Positions 35,614 to 44,621 are shown, numbered from the stretch's first letter. The stretch: DNA of 64,000 nucleotides from Lutimonas zeaxanthinifaciens (GCF_030503675.1 NZ_CP129964.1:1054001-1118000), one strand, 5' to 3'. Numbers and translations: made by a program. Notes: a model not told the origin generated them from the sequence alone.

Positions 35614-36618
35614 TTACCATCGCATCAATAGGCTGCCCCAGGTAAATCCACTACCAAAGGCGGCTAATAGAACAATGTCGTTTTCTTTCACTTTTCCTTT
35701 TTCCCAGGCCTCTGTAAGGGCAATGACTATTGAAGCTGCTGTTGTATTGCCATAGCTCATGATGTTATTGTAAACCTGATCGTTTCTCAGTTTGAATTTT
35801 TGCTGGATAAACTGTGCAATTCTTAAATTGGCCTGATGCGGTATAAAAAGGTCAATATCCTCCGGTGACATCTTGTTGGTTGCCAGTGCTTCCATGATCA
35901 CCTCGCTAAATCTGACTACAGCATTCTTAAACACAAAGGTACCATCCATATAGGGGAAATAAGAAACATCCTCTTCTTCTGCATTAAGAATTTCAGGAAC
36001 CCAATGTTTGATGCTGGGCGATTCGACAATTAACTTATCGGCAAATCTTCCTTCACTGTGCAGGTGGGAGGAAAGAATACCTTTGTTGTTGTCTTCTGTT
36101 CTTGAAAGTACGCAGGCTCCGGCTCCATCCCCAAATATGACCGAAACCCCTCTTCCGCGAGTTGTTTTGTCAAGTCCGTTACTGTGGTATTCGGATCCGA
36201 TTACAAGAATATTTTTATACATTCCTGTCTTGATAAACTGATCGGCTGCTGACATGGCATAAACAAAGCCTGAACATTGATTTCGTACATCAAGTGCTCC
36301 AACAGTTTTCATGCCAAGCATATCCTGAATCTGAACCCCACATCCCGGAAAATAGTAATCGGGGCTCAGTGTAGCAAATATGATAAAATCAATATCATCT
36401 GTGGTGAGTCCTGCTCTTTCAATGGCAGTTTCAGCTGCTTTTGCACCCATGGTCGCAGAGGTTTCATTGCTTCCCTCTTTAATCCATCGGCGCTCCTTTA
36501 TGCCCGTTCTTTCCTGGATCCATTCATCACTTGTATCCATGATTTTGGAAAGATCATCATTGGTCACAATATTATCCGGTACATAGAAGCCTAATCCGGT
36601 AATTTTTGAGTTATACAT
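35614..36618 (-). CDS. 3-Oxoacyl-ACP synthase III (FabH-type)
   Basis: A 334-residue KAS III enzyme with the Cys-His-Asn triad C115 (RNQCSGF), H261 (IPHQANLR) and N291 (SYGNTTAAS). The N-terminal DEWIQERTGIKERRW is typical. KAS III condenses acyl-CoA with malonyl-ACP to start fatty-acid synthesis, and related enzymes act in special lipid pathways. It is not next to other fab genes, so whether it is the housekeeping FabH or a second copy cannot be decided. A perfect -7 box (TATCTTTG) lies about 105 bp upstream. Confidence 0.9.
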   Translation of the reverse strand: MYNSKITGLGFYVPDNIVTNDDLSKIMDTSDEWIQERTGIKERRWIKEGSNETSATMGAKAAETAIERAGLTTDDIDFIIFATLSPDYYFPGCGVQIQDMLGMKTVGALDVRNQCSGFVYAMSAADQFIKTGMYKNILVIGSEYHSNGLDKTTRGRGVSVIFGDGAGACVLSRTEDNNKGILSSHLHSEGRFADKLIVESPSIKHWVPEILNAEEEDVSYFPYMDGTFVFKNAVVRFSEVIMEALATNKMSPEDIDLFIPHQANLRIAQFIQQKFKLRNDQVYNNIMSYGNTTAASIVIALTEAWEKGKVKENDIVLLAAFGSGFTWGSLLMRW

Positions 36619-36723
36619 AGTCGTACTATTATTTAGTTGTTGTCTTGTTTTCAGTAAGTAAAAGGCATAGTATTCTTGTCTCCAGTTCTATCCTGGCAAG
36701 GTGAAGTTCATGCACGATTATAA

Positions 36724-36731
36724 CAAAGATA
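36724..36731 (-). promoter_or_regulatory. Candidate -7 box of the fabH-like gene
   Basis: The minus strand reads TATCTTTG, a full match to TAnnTTTG, about 105 bp before the start codon. No TTG is seen at the usual -33 distance. Confidence 0.4.
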
Positions 36732-36877
36732 CATAATTCAATTTAGTTTTTATGACGGGTTTTCTACCCTGAATCAGTGATGGATCAATGGATTTATGTC
36801 ATCTTGTCAGGATAAAGTTTTTGGTATTTATTTTGATAAAGTTGCTGTGTATGTTAAAATCATAAATAAACTAAATT

Positions 36878-38788
36878 ATGGCAAAAGGAAAAATAAATGT
36901 AGCGGTAGAAAATATTTTCCCGTTGATAAAACGATTTTTATATTCAGATCATGAGATCTTTTTAAGAGAGCTGATTTCGAATGCTACCGATGCGACATTA
37001 AAATTGAAGCATCTTGCATCGATCGGTGAATTCAAAGGTGATACAGATGATGCAAGGCTAGAAGTAAAAATTGACAAGGAAGGTAAAAAACTCCATATTA
37101 TTGACCAGGGTATCGGAATGTCTAAAGAGGAGGTAAAAAAGTATATCAATGATATTGCTTTTTCCGGTGCGGAAGAGTTTTTGGAAAAATTCAAAGACGA
37201 GAAAAATGATGCAGGAATCATAGGGCACTTTGGTCTTGGATTTTATTCTGCTTTTATGGTGGCCAAACAAGTTGAGATCCATACGAAATCGTTTATAGAA
37301 GATGAACCAGCTGCGCATTGGACCTGTGACGGATCACCAGAATACACGCTAAAGAATTCTGACAAGAAGGACAGGGGTACGGAAATCATCCTTCATATTG
37401 ATGAAGATTCACTGGAATTTTTGGAAGAGAACAGGATCAATGAATTACTGAATAAGTACAATAAATTTATGCCGGTACCGATCAAGTTTGGTACTGAAGA
37501 AGTTGCGGACCCTGAGCATGAGCCCAAAACGATAAAGGGTGAGGATGGTAAGGAAACCAAGGAGCCTCAAAAAATGATCACGGTTGACAGAATCATCAAT
37601 AATCCAAACCCGGCATGGACAAAGCAACCGAGTGATTTAAAGGATGAGGAATACAAAAGTTTTTACAGAGAATTGTATCCAATGCAATTTGAAGAGCCTC
37701 TTTTCCATATTCATTTGAATGTTGATTATCCATTCAATCTTACGGGTATTTTATACTTCCCGAAATTGACAACAAACATGGATGTACAAAAGGACAAGAT
37801 TCAATTGTACCAGAACCAGGTGTTTGTAACAGATAATGTAGAGGGTATTGTTCCTGATTTCCTGCAAATGCTCAGAGGGGTTATAGATTCTCCAGATATT
37901 CCTTTGAATGTTTCGAGGAGTTATCTACAAGCTGACGGGGCAGTAAAAAAGATCTCGTCTTATATCACCAAAAAAGTAGCCGACAAATTGAGTTCTTTAT
38001 TTAAAAATGATAGAGAAGGATTTGAAAAGAAATGGGACGATATAAAGATCGTTATTGAATATGGAATGTTGTCGGAGCCTAAATTCTTTGAAAAAGCCCA
38101 GAAATTTGCACTTTACCCTACAACAAAGGATGAATATCTGACTTTTGACGAATTGAAAGACAAAATTAAAGCGGCTCAAACGGATAAGGATGGAAATCTG
38201 GTTGTTTTATATGCAAGCGACAAGGAAGCTCAGCACGGTTTCATTGAAGAAGCAAATGAAAAGGGTTATGAAGTATTGCTTCTGGATTCTCCTATTGTTT
38301 CTCACTTGATCCAAAAGCTGGAAGGTGATGGTGACAAAGTGAAATTTGCCCGTGTAGATTCAGATTCACTTGAGAAATTGATTCAGAAAGAAGAAGATCA
38401 GATTTCAAAATTATCCCAGGAAGATCAGGATAAATTAAAAGGTTATATTGAAGAGATCGTGCCGAAGGAAAAATATACCGTACAGATGGAGGCTATGGAT
38501 TCTAAGTCGAGCCCGTTTATCATCACCCAGCCGGAGTTTATGAGAAGAATGAAGGAAATGCAGCAAACCGGTGGCGGTGGTATGATGGGTATGGGAGGAT
38601 TTCCCGAGATGTATAATCTTGTGGTGAATACGAACAGTGACCTGATGCAAAAGATTTTAAAAGCAAAAGGTAAGCGAACTGAGTATATCAATCAGGCGCT
38701 GGACCTTGCCAGATTATCTCAAAATCTTTTGCAAGGAAAAGAAATGACTGACTTTATCAGGAGAAGTTATGAATTGATGAATAACTAA
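36878..38788 (+). CDS. htpG: Hsp90-family molecular chaperone
   Basis: A 636-residue Hsp90. The N-terminal GHKL ATPase domain shows FLRELISNATDAT (the Asn/Asp ATP-site helix), DQGIGMSKEE and GHFGLGFYSAFMVA. The middle domain follows with NLTGILYFPKL, and NVSRSYLQADGAVKKI is the catalytic-loop region with its Arg. A C-terminal dimerisation domain ends with a Gly/Met-rich stretch (QQTGGGGMMGMGGFPEM) before the last helices, common in Bacteroidota members. It stands alone and ends in a strong terminator. Confidence 0.97.
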   Translation: MAKGKINVAVENIFPLIKRFLYSDHEIFLRELISNATDATLKLKHLASIGEFKGDTDDARLEVKIDKEGKKLHIIDQGIGMSKEEVKKYINDIAFSGAEEFLEKFKDEKNDAGIIGHFGLGFYSAFMVAKQVEIHTKSFIEDEPAAHWTCDGSPEYTLKNSDKKDRGTEIILHIDEDSLEFLEENRINELLNKYNKFMPVPIKFGTEEVADPEHEPKTIKGEDGKETKEPQKMITVDRIINNPNPAWTKQPSDLKDEEYKSFYRELYPMQFEEPLFHIHLNVDYPFNLTGILYFPKLTTNMDVQKDKIQLYQNQVFVTDNVEGIVPDFLQMLRGVIDSPDIPLNVSRSYLQADGAVKKISSYITKKVADKLSSLFKNDREGFEKKWDDIKIVIEYGMLSEPKFFEKAQKFALYPTTKDEYLTFDELKDKIKAAQTDKDGNLVVLYASDKEAQHGFIEEANEKGYEVLLLDSPIVSHLIQKLEGDGDKVKFARVDSDSLEKLIQKEEDQISKLSQEDQDKLKGYIEEIVPKEKYTVQMEAMDSKSSPFIITQPEFMRRMKEMQQTGGGGMMGMGGFPEMYNLVVNTNSDLMQKILKAKGKRTEYINQALDLARLSQNLLQGKEMTDFIRRSYELMNN

Positions 38789-38810
38789 TTCATAGCTCAA
38801 TAAAAGAAAA

Positions 38811-38832
38811 AAACCACTCGAAAGAGTGGTTT
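38811..38832. terminator. Bidirectional terminator after htpG
   Basis: Stem AAACCACTC/GAGTGGTTT (38811-38819 with 38824-38832) with a GAAA tetraloop; T tracts follow on the plus strand and, read in reverse, on the minus strand. It separates htpG from the convergent VanX-type gene. Confidence 0.85.
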
Positions 38833-38857
38833 TTTTATGTTCTGTTTATGCGGAATG

Positions 38858-39559
38858 TTATTCTATCGGAAAATCAAAATAAGTGTTTGGAAAGGGCTCA
38901 TCCTTTAAGGTGAAATGCCACCATTCTTTTGGATAAGATTGCCATCCGTGTTTCTCCATTCGTCTTTTAAGCAAAAGTCTTAGAGAATGCTGATTTTTGG
39001 TTATAGATGCAGTGTGATCGGTTGCAGACACTTCATCAAACAAGTCATAGGGACTACCCATATTTAAAATCTGTTTGGTTTTCAGCGATACAATGGTCAC
39101 ATCTACCGTACTTCCTCTGCTATGCCCTGATTTTACAGAAATATAACCTTTCGCAAATAGATCTTTCTTTTCTACATTGGGGTAAAACTGGGGTTTCATC
39201 AAATTGTCACTGACATCTTCTGCCCATTGTACAAAATCATTAGTTGCCTGCTGAGGCCTGTAGGCATCATATACCAAAAGTCCAAATCCGAGTCTTTCCA
39301 GTTCGTCCTGAACTTTTTTTAACGCATACGCCGCTTCTTTGGTCAATAAACATTTTGGCTCTTTGTATCCTTTTATGGGCCTTCCCACAAAATTGTTGTC
39401 ACCGTAATACCTAAGGTCTGATCGTAAGTTTGGCATAATTTCTTTTAAGTCAACAAAATCCTCTTTAGAAGGTGGACGGTCAGTAGAAGTCTGTCCTAAA
39501 GTGGTGAAACTAAGCAGTGCAATTACTGCCAAACTTTTTAAAATGATATTCAATTTCAT
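38858..39559 (-). CDS. D-alanyl-D-alanine dipeptidase, VanX/DdpX type (M15D)
   Basis: A 233-residue exported zinc peptidase with an N-terminal signal peptide (AVIALLSFTTLGQ). The M15 metal and catalytic residues are in SGHSRGSTVD (H146, D153) and KEWWHF (E212, H215), and the substrate Arg of VanX-type enzymes is likely R101 in YDAYRPQQA. These enzymes cleave D-Ala-D-Ala. Outside vancomycin-resistance clusters they salvage D-Ala from peptidoglycan turnover. No vanHA genes are nearby, so resistance is not suggested. Confidence 0.92.
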   Translation of the reverse strand: MKLNIILKSLAVIALLSFTTLGQTSTDRPPSKEDFVDLKEIMPNLRSDLRYYGDNNFVGRPIKGYKEPKCLLTKEAAYALKKVQDELERLGFGLLVYDAYRPQQATNDFVQWAEDVSDNLMKPQFYPNVEKKDLFAKGYISVKSGHSRGSTVDVTIVSLKTKQILNMGSPYDLFDEVSATDHTASITKNQHSLRLLLKRRMEKHGWQSYPKEWWHFTLKDEPFPNTYFDFPIE

Positions 39560-39780
39560 TATTGCAATTGTTAAGAATGCTTGTCTTAGAACGAAGATTT
39601 AACATTTTTATTATTATTTAGTAGGAGTTTTTTTGATAAGGATTCAAATATTGTTTTTCGGTGGTTGAGATATGAAGGTTTGATTGTAGTTATTATATTG
39701 ATAATATTTGCTAAAATATTCATTAATATGCTATTAACTTTTGTAATTTAGTATAATCATTCATTTAATGTTTCAATAAC

Positions 39781-40425
39781 ATGGTAAAGCGCAAGTCTCC
39801 TCAGAAACTACCTACTGAGGCTGAGAAAGAAAGAGGCAGAGAAGTCCTTTTTAGTCTTAAGGTTTTGATGAACGTGTTGTTTGCACTTCTTATCTTTCAA
39901 TCTTTTCTCATTTTGCCTAGGCCAGAGGACCCTGAATTTGAATACTACTCCTTAGCCCAGATTTTTGAGGGAAATATTGATAAACTCATGGTCATGCTGA
40001 TCGGACTCGTACTGGTTGTTACCTATTGGATTCAAATTAACAAGCAACTCGGTAATTTGGTGCGCAGTTCAATGGTTCATGCTGCGGTTGGGGTTGCCCA
40101 GATGATCTCGCTGATGCTCTATTTATATTTCGTTCGTTTTGATATGGAGTTTGAAGGCCTTATCATAGCTCTTCAGATGCAAAGCGTTTTTTTGGCTCTC
40201 GCAGGATTTTTAGGGGTTTATAACTGGGTTTATGCCAGAAAGCATAAACTTACTTCTCACCATATAAATGATAAAGAAGAAAAGAAAATGTTTTTTCAAT
40301 TGCTGCCGGAACCTTCAGCAGCCTTGTTTGCACTTCCTTTTGCGTCCATAAGTCCTGAAGCATGGACACTGTCTTTTTTAATACTCATTCCATTTACCTT
40401 TATTTGCAACAAACTGGCAAAGTAG
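39781..40425 (+). CDS. Hypothetical membrane protein (weakly TMEM175-like)
   Basis: A 214-residue protein with five to six predicted membrane segments: LMNVLFALLIFQSFLIL, LMVMLIGLVLVVTYWI, VHAAVGVAQMISLMLYLY, LQMQSVFLALAGFLGVYN and a C-terminal hydrophobic stretch. The N-terminal 25 residues are charged and cytoplasmic. The arrangement YWIQINKQLGNLVRSS before the third segment vaguely recalls TMEM175-type channels, but the family motif is not clear. No function assigned. It is convergent with the S1/P1 nuclease gene, 10 bp apart. Confidence 0.6.
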   Translation: MVKRKSPQKLPTEAEKERGREVLFSLKVLMNVLFALLIFQSFLILPRPEDPEFEYYSLAQIFEGNIDKLMVMLIGLVLVVTYWIQINKQLGNLVRSSMVHAAVGVAQMISLMLYLYFVRFDMEFEGLIIALQMQSVFLALAGFLGVYNWVYARKHKLTSHHINDKEEKKMFFQLLPEPSAALFALPFASISPEAWTLSFLILIPFTFICNKLAK

Positions 40426-40435
40426 AATGCGTTAT

Positions 40436-41218
40436 TTAATCAAAGATTTCGTTTAAGATTTTGGCAAGCCTGATCCCTGATTTTTGAAGCTGGGACTGAA
40501 CTGTTTCAAAGTGGTCATAGGAATAGCGATAACCTAGTTTTTCATCCATTTTGGCAGATGCATATACTTTTTTAGCGAGTGCCTGTGATTCATAGGTCCA
40601 GTCTAAAATGCTTCCTTTTTCGATATTTTTTATCTGTTCACGAGAAAGGGTTTTGGAGTTTGCCGCAAGTTCAGTATAGCTCATATTGAAAGATTCGATC
40701 ATTTCTGAATCCCACACCCTGTGAAGGTTGGATTTGTCATAATGCCAAAGCACTTTTATGTCGTTTCCACCTCTGTCCTCAGCTCTTCCAACATGCAAAG
40801 GCTGGTGGAGGTCTCCTACAAGATGAACAAGGAATTTAAGGTAAAATGATTTGTCCTCCTGACTGGTGTTTGGATCTTTCAGCTGGTCAACACAAGTTTG
40901 GATTCCCATCACTATGTCTCCTCTTTTATCCTTTTTACTTGTCTCGTATTTTGTGTCAAAAGGGAAATTCACAAAATGCCAGGTGTAGTATTTATCGTAT
41001 TTTTTATCCGATTTAATGTCGTCACCATAGGTAGAGACCATAGCGAGGCCCCGGCCATTTAGAATATTATTGATCTGTTTTTTGGCTTTTTTGCTCAAGT
41101 GCCTTTCTGCTATTTCACCTACTGTACGGTGCCCTGTTGCCCCCCAATCCGGAGTATTTGCAAACAGACTGTTGCATATAATTATTGATAGTATAAAAAG
41201 GGTGAGAGATCTGTTCAT
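40436..41218 (-). CDS. S1/P1-type nuclease, secreted
   Basis: A 260-residue trinuclear-zinc nuclease with a signal peptide (LFILSIIICNSLFA). The mature chain would begin a few residues before W25-G-A-T-G-H30; this N-terminal Trp and the following His are zinc ligands in S1/P1 nucleases. The second metal block is FLVHLVGDLHQPLHVGRAED with RGGNDIKV. It should degrade single-stranded nucleic acid or 3'-nucleotides outside the cell for phosphate and nitrogen salvage. Confidence 0.9.
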   Translation of the reverse strand: MNRSLTLFILSIIICNSLFANTPDWGATGHRTVGEIAERHLSKKAKKQINNILNGRGLAMVSTYGDDIKSDKKYDKYYTWHFVNFPFDTKYETSKKDKRGDIVMGIQTCVDQLKDPNTSQEDKSFYLKFLVHLVGDLHQPLHVGRAEDRGGNDIKVLWHYDKSNLHRVWDSEMIESFNMSYTELAANSKTLSREQIKNIEKGSILDWTYESQALAKKVYASAKMDEKLGYRYSYDHFETVQSQLQKSGIRLAKILNEIFD

Positions 41219-41254
41219 TTGTGTCTAATTTTGATTGGTAAAGGTATAAAAAAA

Positions 41255-41278
41255 GAGGGTCTGTTTTGACAGACCCTC
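41255..41278 (-). terminator. Terminator of the porin-PII-AmtB operon
   Basis: The 9-bp stem GAGGGTCTG/CAGACCCTC (41255-41263 with 41270-41278) is followed on the minus strand by a run of seven T. It ends the amtB transcript about 70 bp past its stop. Confidence 0.85.
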
Positions 41279-41344
41279 AGAGTTACACAAATTTAATCTA
41301 ATCAACGAATTAACGTCAAGAGATCGATATAATGGGACAAACTT

Positions 41345-42580
41345 TTAATGTTCATTCATCCTGAAATCAGCATACGCATCCATACCATGCTCGAATCCAT
41401 CAAGGCCTTCCAGCTCTTCTTTTTCAGAAACTCGGATACCAACTGTTTTCTTCAGGGTAAACAGGATAATAAAAGAGGAAACAATACATACGATTGCGTA
41501 TGAAAGAATACCTACAATCTGGCTGATCAGTTGGTCAACACCGGCAAGGCTACCGAAAATACCTACAGCTAAGGTTCCCCAGATTCCGCATATTAGGTGA
41601 ACTGCAATAGCACCAACGGGATCATCCAGTTTTATTCTATCTATAAAGGCAACGGCAAGAACAATGATAGCACCACCAATACTTCCGATAAGGATTGCGT
41701 CAGTTGGAGACATTTGGTCTGCTCCGGCAGTGATACTTACTAGTCCTCCTAAAATTCCATTTAGGTACATGGTAAGGTCAAGGTTTTTATACATTGCCGT
41801 TGACAGTAAAAACGATGCAACACCACCTGCAGCAGCTGCCAAACAGGTTGTAACAAGTGTGAGTGAGGTCAACTCAGGATCGGCAGATAAGACTGATCCT
41901 CCGTTAAAACCAAACCAACCTAACCAAAGAATCAGTACCCCGGCTGTAGCCAGTGGAATATTGTGGCCAGGTATCGCCATTGGTTTTCCGTCTTTGAATT
42001 TTCCTATTCTGGCACCCAGTAACCAAACGGCTACCAAGGCTGCCCATCCACCTACTGAATGAACCAGTGTTGATCCGGCGAAGTCATAAAAAGGAGTTTC
42101 TCTCATGTCTAAGAACCCACCTCCCCATTTCCATGAACCGGCCCATGGGTAAATGATTCCGACGTAAACCAATACGAAAATCATGAACGGTACGATTTTG
42201 ATACGTTCAGCTACGGCTCCTGAAACGATTGTTGCCGCTGTGGCTGCAAACATTCCCTGGAACAGGAAGTCAGTCCACCAGGTATATCCGCCATCCGCGT
42301 ATGCCGCAGTCATTCCTCCTTCAGGAGGCGTGATTCCGAATCCAGCAAAGCTAAAGAAGCCTGAAGACCCTTCAGCGAATCCCGGATACATTAAATTGAA
42401 TCCTACAAGGCAATAAAGAAGTAGGCCAATTGTAATGATAAATATATTTTTGAATAAAATGTTAATTGTGTTTTTCTGTCTGGTCAATCCGATTTCCAGG
42501 AATGCAAAACCTAAGTGCATAAAGAAAACCAGGGCTGTACAGATCATCATCCACACATTGTTTATAGTAAGTAATTCCAT
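41345..42580 (-). CDS. amtB: Ammonium transporter
   Basis: A 411-residue Amt/Mep protein with 11 expected membrane helices. Family blocks include FFMHLGFAFLEIGLTR, FQGMFAATAATIVSGAVAER, STLVHSVGGWAALVA (first pore His) and VHLICGIWGTLAVG (second pore His), and a short cytoplasmic tail. It lacks a cleavable signal peptide. It lies 24 bp after the PII gene, which gates it by binding the cytoplasmic face when nitrogen is plentiful. A terminator follows. Confidence 0.95.
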   Translation of the reverse strand: MELLTINNVWMMICTALVFFMHLGFAFLEIGLTRQKNTINILFKNIFIITIGLLLYCLVGFNLMYPGFAEGSSGFFSFAGFGITPPEGGMTAAYADGGYTWWTDFLFQGMFAATAATIVSGAVAERIKIVPFMIFVLVYVGIIYPWAGSWKWGGGFLDMRETPFYDFAGSTLVHSVGGWAALVAVWLLGARIGKFKDGKPMAIPGHNIPLATAGVLILWLGWFGFNGGSVLSADPELTSLTLVTTCLAAAAGGVASFLLSTAMYKNLDLTMYLNGILGGLVSITAGADQMSPTDAILIGSIGGAIIVLAVAFIDRIKLDDPVGAIAVHLICGIWGTLAVGIFGSLAGVDQLISQIVGILSYAIVCIVSSFIILFTLKKTVGIRVSEKEELEGLDGFEHGMDAYADFRMNEH

Positions 42581-42604
42581 GTCTCTTTTAATTTTTTGGT
42601 TAGA

Positions 42605-42943
42605 TTATTTCAGCGTGTCGCCTCCTTTTTCTCCTGTTCGTATTCTGTAGCAATCAACGATTTCAGAAACGAAAATTTTCCCATCTCCTACTTCTCCTGT
42701 GGAACCGGCATCAAGGATTGCCTTAATGGTCACTTCCTCAAAATCGTCATTTACTACTATTGATAAGAACCTTCTCTGAATGTCACTGGTGCTGTAAGAA
42801 ACACCTCTGTAAACATGTCCTTCTTTTTCATTTCCACGTCCGGTGGCATCCCAGTAGGAGAAGAAGTTTACCCCAACACTGTGCAAGGCTTCTTTTACAT
42901 CAGAATATTTTGATTTTCTGATAATTGCTTCGATTTTTTTCAT
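42605..42943 (-). CDS. glnK: PII nitrogen-regulatory protein (GlnB/GlnK family)
   Basis: A 112-residue PII protein. It opens KKIEAIIRKSKYSDVKEAL, has the T-loop around residues 37-57 with Tyr50 in RGVSYSTSD (the position of the uridylylated Tyr51 in E. coli GlnB), and the B-loop ILDAGSTGEVGDGKIFV with the nucleotide-binding TGxxGDGKIF core. It senses ATP/ADP and 2-oxoglutarate. Direct linkage to amtB makes it GlnK-like by function. The T-loop is otherwise unlike the E. coli sequence. Confidence 0.93.
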   Translation of the reverse strand: MKKIEAIIRKSKYSDVKEALHSVGVNFFSYWDATGRGNEKEGHVYRGVSYSTSDIQRRFLSIVVNDDFEEVTIKAILDAGSTGEVGDGKIFVSEIVDCYRIRTGEKGGDTLK

Positions 42944-42956
42944 AATTAATTATTGT

Positions 42957-44036
42957 TTAGAATTTGTATACTGCTGCTACTAGGAACGATGCAAGTGAAC
43001 CGGTAGGGTCAAGGTCACTGTTTACGAAAGTGTCCTCGCTCGTTGTATCGATTCTGAATTCAGGAATGATCATCAGATCACCTATGGCATAGTTACCAGT
43101 TAATGTGAATTCAAATGCATTGGCGTCTCCATTGTCATCATATCCTCCTATGGCGCCAACACCTTCTTTGCTTTCTCCAAAATATTCTGCTCTAAATCCA
43201 AGGGCAAAATTGTCAGAAGTTTGTAATTGAGGATATATTGCTACCCCGTAAAAAGAGGCATCGGTATCATTATCAACATAATAAGTTGAGTTCAATCCAA
43301 GATAGAAGGAATCTGTAATGTCAAAACCTGTGGTCAAATCAACCTGAAACTGAGGTCCGTAAAGAAAATTCAAATAAGTTCCTTTGAATCCTACCTGTGC
43401 CCCAAGTGTATAGTTGTTTGTCGGGTTAAAGTTGGTATAGTCGTTATCGTTCATAATGGCTGCCATGAATGACCAGTCATCATTGATTGCCCAGTCCATT
43501 TTTAGACCCGTGTGAGAAAAAGGTCCGTATGAAAACATATATGAAGTGGAATAGTTGAAGTTACCTGTTGGAGAAATAACCTCGTAACCTAAAAATGTAT
43601 TGAAGTTACCGAAAGTTAAGGTCACTTTATCTGAAACATTCCAATAAACATAAAGCTGGTTTACTATTTGAGAACTGTTTCCAAGATCGGGAGCGCCGTC
43701 GCCGTCAATATCCCATTGAAGTGATCCGAAAACTGCATCTGTTCCTCTTGGTCCGAATACTAAATCAGCCACAGCTCCAACTTTCTTTCCTTCATAAGCG
43801 ATTATAGCATTCGCCATACCAATGGCAAAACCGTTTCCATTTGCAAATGATGTATTCGGAGTCTGATGGTTGTCTCCTCCGTTAGGTGCATTTATATTTG
43901 TTCGGTAATAAACATCTGCACTTCCACTAAAACTGAATTTTTTCTTTTTTTCTTCTTCTGCTTTCTCTGTTGTTTCTTCCTGAGCATATGTGAGGAAGCT
44001 AAAAAGTAGTAAAGCAATTGTAAATAGATTTTTCAT
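42957..44036 (-). CDS. Outer-membrane beta-barrel porin (OmpL/BBP2-like)
   Basis: A 359-residue outer-membrane protein with signal peptide (LFTIALLLFSFLTYAQ). A short acidic/lysine-rich segment precedes alternating hydrophobic strands: FSFSGSADVYYRTNIN, AIAYEGKKVGAVADLVFGP-like, VTLTFGNFNTFLGYEV and so on, ending in FLVAAVYKF with a terminal Phe, the usual barrel C-terminus. It resembles the putative beta-barrel porin-2 (OmpL-like) family. As the first gene of the operon with PII and AmtB, it probably lets ammonium or small amines cross the outer membrane under nitrogen limitation. Confidence 0.82.
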   Translation of the reverse strand: MKNLFTIALLLFSFLTYAQEETTEKAEEEKKKKFSFSGSADVYYRTNINAPNGGDNHQTPNTSFANGNGFAIGMANAIIAYEGKKVGAVADLVFGPRGTDAVFGSLQWDIDGDGAPDLGNSSQIVNQLYVYWNVSDKVTLTFGNFNTFLGYEVISPTGNFNYSTSYMFSYGPFSHTGLKMDWAINDDWSFMAAIMNDNDYTNFNPTNNYTLGAQVGFKGTYLNFLYGPQFQVDLTTGFDITDSFYLGLNSTYYVDNDTDASFYGVAIYPQLQTSDNFALGFRAEYFGESKEGVGAIGGYDDNGDANAFEFTLTGNYAIGDLMIIPEFRIDTTSEDTFVNSDLDPTGSLASFLVAAVYKF

Positions 44037-44105
44037 AATTAATTTGTTTTCGTAATTAAAAATTTGTTAGTAATACTTGAGTTTCAATTTTATGATTAAT
44101 CGTTG

Positions 44106-44137
44106 TAAAAGTATGTTTAATTAAAAATACCCCCAAA
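44106..44137 (-). promoter_or_regulatory. Candidate promoter of the porin-PII-AmtB operon
   Basis: On the minus strand TTTG (44137-44134), 20 bp, then TACTTTTA (44113-44106), one base away from TAnnTTTG. The TTTG sits inside the proximal inverted repeat, so a protein bound to the repeat would touch the -33 element. Transcription would start near 44099, some 60 bases before the porin ATG. Confidence 0.45.
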
Positions 44138-44151
44138 AAAAATAGGGGTAT
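44127..44151. repeat. Inverted repeat, copy 1 (porin-proximal)
   Basis: Perfect 7-bp arms ATACCCC (44127-44133) and GGGGTAT (44145-44151) with an 11-bp A-rich centre. It overlaps the -33 element of the candidate porin promoter. A second copy with identical arms starts 52 bp away. Confidence 0.75.
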
Positions 44152-44178
44152 GATTAAATTATTATGATTATCAAAATT

Positions 44179-44202
44179 ATACCCCCCTAAAAAAAGGGGT
44201 AT
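44179..44202. repeat. Inverted repeat, copy 2 (porin-distal)
   Basis: The same arms ATACCCC (44179-44185) and GGGGTAT (44196-44202) with a 10-bp A-rich centre. The centres of the two copies are about 51-52 bp apart, near five helical turns, so both would face the same side of the DNA. A regulator-binding site is the simplest reading. Confidence 0.75.
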
Positions 44203-44397
44203 GTGAAATAAAAATGAGTATTTTTTCAATTTCGCAATAGTTTTACTATTAAAATTTGAAAATTTATCGCTATATGATATAAATATAATATATTTGTGAT
44301 ATCATTATCGTATCGTATAATGCGAGATATTTAATTTTTCGAGTAAAATCATTTAAAACGAAAGCTATTTTTAGTTTAAAAATTCAATAAGTCAGAT

Positions 44398-44568
44398 ATG
44401 AAAGAGTATAAAATCATTAAGCAAACCGGAACGGCGGTAAAATCACAGCAGAATTTTGAGGATCTGGTAAATAGTTATGCCAAAATGGACTGGAGGGTGA
44501 TTAATATGTTCACTCACCGTGGAATATTAAAGGCTCTGATAGAGCGAGACAAGAGAGAGGAAGAATAA
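44398..44568 (+). CDS. DUF4177-like small protein
   Basis: A 56-residue protein read directly from the sequence: it starts MKEYKIIKQTGTAV and includes FEDLVNSYAKMDWRVINMF and a charged end. The layout EYK.....F...L..Y...DW.V matches DUF4177 proteins, short two-strand one-helix domains of unknown role. It faces the porin-PII-AmtB operon and precedes a ribbon-helix-helix gene by 53 bp, with which it is probably co-transcribed. Confidence 0.65.
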   Translation: MKEYKIIKQTGTAVKSQQNFEDLVNSYAKMDWRVINMFTHRGILKALIERDKREEE

Positions 44569-44621
44569 TGCTGATTGATAGGAGGTCTAAAAATTAGCCC
44601 TTCCATAAATATTGAGAAATT

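Larger units (their letters stand above)
44037..44397. other. Divergent control region, porin operon / DUF4177 pair
   Basis: A 361-bp AT-rich region between divergent transcripts. It holds two near-identical inverted repeats and a candidate porin promoter, described separately. A TATATTTG box at 44289-44296 could serve the plus-strand DUF4177 gene, about 100 bp downstream, but has no well-spaced TTG. No ORF is seen. Confidence 0.6.

Noticed and set aside
38858-39559. Vancomycin-resistance locus because of a VanX-type gene
   Set aside because: No vanH or vanA/B ligase and no VanRS pair nearby; an exported single dipeptidase fits peptidoglycan salvage.
41664-42062. Long plus-strand ORF antisense to amtB (132 codons), with others at 42183-42416 and 35224-35544
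   Set aside because: They lie wholly inside strongly recognised genes on the other strand (amtB, symporter), lack domains, and are typical shadows of biased codon use.
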